Assembly (NCBI GenBank): GCA_018725425.1
Contig: QLUL01000050.1
Coordinates: 1 to 7,295 of the forward strand
Length of the DNA stretch: 7,295 nucleotides
Source: Chloroflexota bacterium
Lineage (GTDB): Bacteria > Chloroflexota > Dehalococcoidia > SZUA-161 > SpSt-899
Direction: 5' to 3'
Shown: piece after piece, positions 5,815 to 7,295 of the stretch
Layout of the letters: the number at the start of each line of letters is the position of its first letter
How positions within the stretch are numbered: position 1 is the stretch's first letter
Made by a program: the position numbers and the translations under genes
The notes under the pieces: generated by a model
The model's database searches: none
What the model was told of the DNA's origin: nothing
What the model saw: only the letters and a program-made list of their open reading frames with translations

Positions 5815-6750
5815 TTATTCCCCCTTTTTTCTTAGCTCTCTACCGGTATAGTGACGAAAAACGTCGTTAAGTGTAACCCCTTTCTCGCTGCTGCTCCTGA
5901 TTAAGAGCTTACTTTCGTGCACCAGTTGTTGAACCTGTGGCAATGCACGGCTCTTGAGGGTAACTTTTAAGGATAGCTCGTTACGATTCGCCCCTGCCAC
6001 ATCGGGGAGCGCAGTAAGCCTTTGTACCAGCTCACGAGGAGGTGCTTCGGCAAATGTATACTCCACCACCAGCTCGTCACTGAGCGTTGATTTCAACTCT
6101 TGCGGACTCCCCTGAGCTACGATCTTTCCTCGGTCCATCAGGAGTATGCGCGAACAGAGCACATCTGCTTCTTCCATGTAATGCGTGGTCAATAATACTG
6201 CCTTTCCACCTTCGTGGAGTCTGCGAACTAACCCCCAGGCCTCCATACGACGACTGGGGTCTAGCCCCACTGTGGGCTCGTCTAGAATAATGAGCTGCGA
6301 GTCTGGTATACTTCCCAATGCGAAATTGAGCCGACGTTTCTGTCCCCCAGAGAGCGTCCCGGCAAGCTTACCTGCTTTTTCTTCAAGCTCGAATTCCTTG
6401 ATGATTTCAACCACTCTGTGTTTGAACCGTGGTATCCGATACATTTCTGCCGCAAGCGAAAGGTTCTCGCGTACAGTCAAATCTTCAAATATCGCCGCTT
6501 GCTGAGGCACGTAGCCTATTGCTCGGCGAACCTCAAGTCCATTCTTTGATGGCTCGAGCCCGTGGACGAATACTCTCCCCGAAGTCGGCCTGCGCAGCCC
6601 GACGATTATATCGATAATGGTGGACTTGCCTGCCCCATTAGGGCCTAACAATCCCACCATTTCCCCCTTTTCTATCGCAAATGAGACATCGTTGACTGCT
6701 GTCAAGTTGCCGAATTTCCTGGTGAGACTCTCTATTTGAACAAGACTCAT
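5815..6750 (-). CDS. ABC exporter ATP-binding protein (DrrA-like)
   Basis: A 311-residue ATPase that drives the downstream ABC-2 permease. All nucleotide-binding elements are present: Walker A GPNGAGKST (36-44), Q-loop YVPQQ (80-84), signature LSGGQKRR (133-140), Walker B LIILDEPTVGLD (153-164) with Glu158, and the switch histidine TTH (188-190). Residues after about 220 form the C-terminal extension common in DrrA/NatA-type exporters, usually taken to contact the permease or regulate it. The ATG at 6750 is preceded by AGGAGGT, with 11 nt between, and no alternative in-frame start lies between them. An extended -10 promoter sits about 50 bp upstream. It is first in a two-gene operon. Confidence 0.95.
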   Translation of the reverse strand: MSLVQIESLTRKFGNLTAVNDVSFAIEKGEMVGLLGPNGAGKSTIIDIIVGLRRPTSGRVFVHGLEPSKNGLEVRRAIGYVPQQAAIFEDLTVRENLSLAAEMYRIPRFKHRVVEIIKEFELEEKAGKLAGTLSGGQKRRLNFALGSIPDSQLIILDEPTVGLDPSRRMEAWGLVRRLHEGGKAVLLTTHYMEEADVLCSRILLMDRGKIVAQGSPQELKSTLSDELVVEYTFAEAPPRELVQRLTALPDVAGANRNELSLKVTLKSRALPQVQQLVHESKLLIRSSSEKGVTLNDVFRHYTGRELRKKGE

Positions 6751-6761
6751 ATGCTTGGTTT

Positions 6762-6768
6762 ACCTCCT
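6762..6768 (-). promoter_or_regulatory. Shine-Dalgarno site of the ABC ATPase gene
   Basis: AGGAGGT on the minus strand, 11 nt upstream of the ATG at 6750. The spacing is longer than optimal, but no closer start exists in the frame. Confidence 0.6.
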
Positions 6769-6800
6769 CGTATAATATGTTTTAGCATTGTTTATAGACC

Positions 6801-6809
6801 ATTATAACA
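6801..6809 (-). promoter_or_regulatory. Probable extended -10 promoter of the exporter operon
   Basis: Read on the minus strand, 6809 to 6801 is TGTTATAAT, an exact match to the extended -10 consensus TGnTATAAT. No good -35 hexamer is seen at 16-18 bp, which is typical of extended -10 promoters. Predicted transcription start near 6794, giving a 5' leader of about 43 nt that contains the AGGAGGT site. Confidence 0.45.
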
Positions 6810-6875
6810 TTAGGAGCAGGACTGATGTTACATTGCAAGACTTGACCCCAACTCCTTCCCAATCGTGCAACAGGT

Positions 6876-7295
6876 CTATTTACGTCGTCGCATAGCCTCG
6901 ACAGGATTCATCTTCATTGCTTTTCCGGCAGGATACAGAGCCGAGAGGACTCCTACGATGATGGCGATGAGCACGCCCCCGGTGAGCACCCATAGAGTTA
7001 TCCCCCAGGGCATCTCCATTCCAACATACTCGGTAATACCCAAACTTACCACTTTAGCGATACCGGCTCCCACTATACATCCCAATATCCCCCCGATCAG
7101 ACTTATCGTCCCCGCCTCCAGCAAGAATTGGGACAGGATATTCCCATTGGTAGCTCCAATCGCCTTCATGATCCCGATCTCACGGGTTCTTTCCATAACT
7201 GACATCAGCATGGTGTTCATGATGCCTATGCCGAAATACCCACAGCAATACCCAGGAGTGATAGAAAAGAACGCGCTTTACGCTCCTTCAAGCTT
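6876..7295 (-). pseudogene. Internally deleted, frameshifted MacB/FtsX-like ABC permease
   Basis: The C-terminal part (7220 down to 6876) reads MNTMLMSVMERTREIGIMKAIGAT and continues through membrane segments to YPAGKAMKMNPVEAMRRR, the FtsX/MacB permease C-terminal domain. Its frame extends upstream through FGIGIM but hits a stop at 7280-7278. In another frame, 7294 down to 7226 reads SLKERKARSFLSLLGIAVGIS, the typical cytoplasmic lead-in and first membrane helix of the same permease family. So a head and a tail are joined with about 250 residues of the periplasmic middle domain missing and a frameshift at about 7228-7236. Intact members have four helices and export macrolides, lipoproteins or peptides with a MacB-type ATPase. 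The ATG at 7220 is internal, not a true start. The gene runs to the window edge; an assembly artefact at the junction is the alternative. Confidence 0.78.

Noticed and set aside
6836..6875. Terminator after the broken MacB-like permease
   Set aside because: Only a 5-bp ttgca/tgcaa pairing with a long loop and no T-run.
7290..7295. Window ends exactly on an AAGCTT (HindIII) site, suggesting a clone end
   Set aside because: Two further internal AAGCTT sites exist (about 3101 and 6364) and the left end is not such a site; this may be coincidence and gives no biology.

Overview
The window reads as a piece of bacterial chromosome, probably from an uncultured or poorly characterised lineage with moderately high GC. 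Chloroflexota (Dehalococcoidia-like) is my best guess. It rests on the archaeal-style GlmU-like proteins next to glmS and on the style of the short palindromic and tandem repeats. No rRNA, tRNA or marker gene is present to confirm it.

Plus strand, 2-4441: an amino-sugar nucleotide operon. Two tandem paralogous GlmU-like proteins (an N-terminal sugar-1-phosphate nucleotidylyltransferase plus a C-terminal left-handed beta-helix) are followed, 2 nt downstream, by glmS. GlmS makes glucosamine-6-phosphate. A mutase (GlmM), not in this window, would convert it to glucosamine-1-phosphate. The GlmU-like pair would then acetylate and uridylylate it towards UDP-GlcNAc for peptidoglycan or glycans. The first paralog keeps the acetyltransferase catalytic motif and the second does not. 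The 151-bp gap between the two paralogs is built almost entirely of short repeated words.

The most unusual feature is inside glmS. Its N-terminal glutaminase domain carries three extra in-frame segments, about 48 residues in total compared with E. coli GlmS. They are made of non-coding-looking DNA: a perfect 28-bp palindrome, a second 8-bp-stem inverted repeat, 7-bp tandem repeats, and 15-bp and 17-bp words shared between segments. Reading frame and active-site residues are preserved. This looks like repeat elements colonising loops of an essential enzyme, comparable in principle to the in-frame palindromic elements of Rickettsia.

Plus strand, 4491-4898: the N-terminal stub of a penicillin-acylase-family Ntn hydrolase. 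It is cut off after about 123 family-like residues, at a GC-rich hairpin whose arms resemble the ends of the glmS palindrome. The stretch 4899-5082 holds no recognisable gene.

Minus strand, 5083-6750: an ATPase-permease pair of an ABC-2 (DrrAB-like) exporter with its own extended -10 promoter. Upstream of it, 6876-7295 is the remnant of a MacB/FtsX-like ABC permease. Its N-terminal membrane segment and C-terminal half are joined out of frame, with the whole middle domain missing.

Overall, a conserved biosynthetic operon is bordered by decaying accessory genes, and short repeat elements lie in or beside the operon and the first decayed gene.
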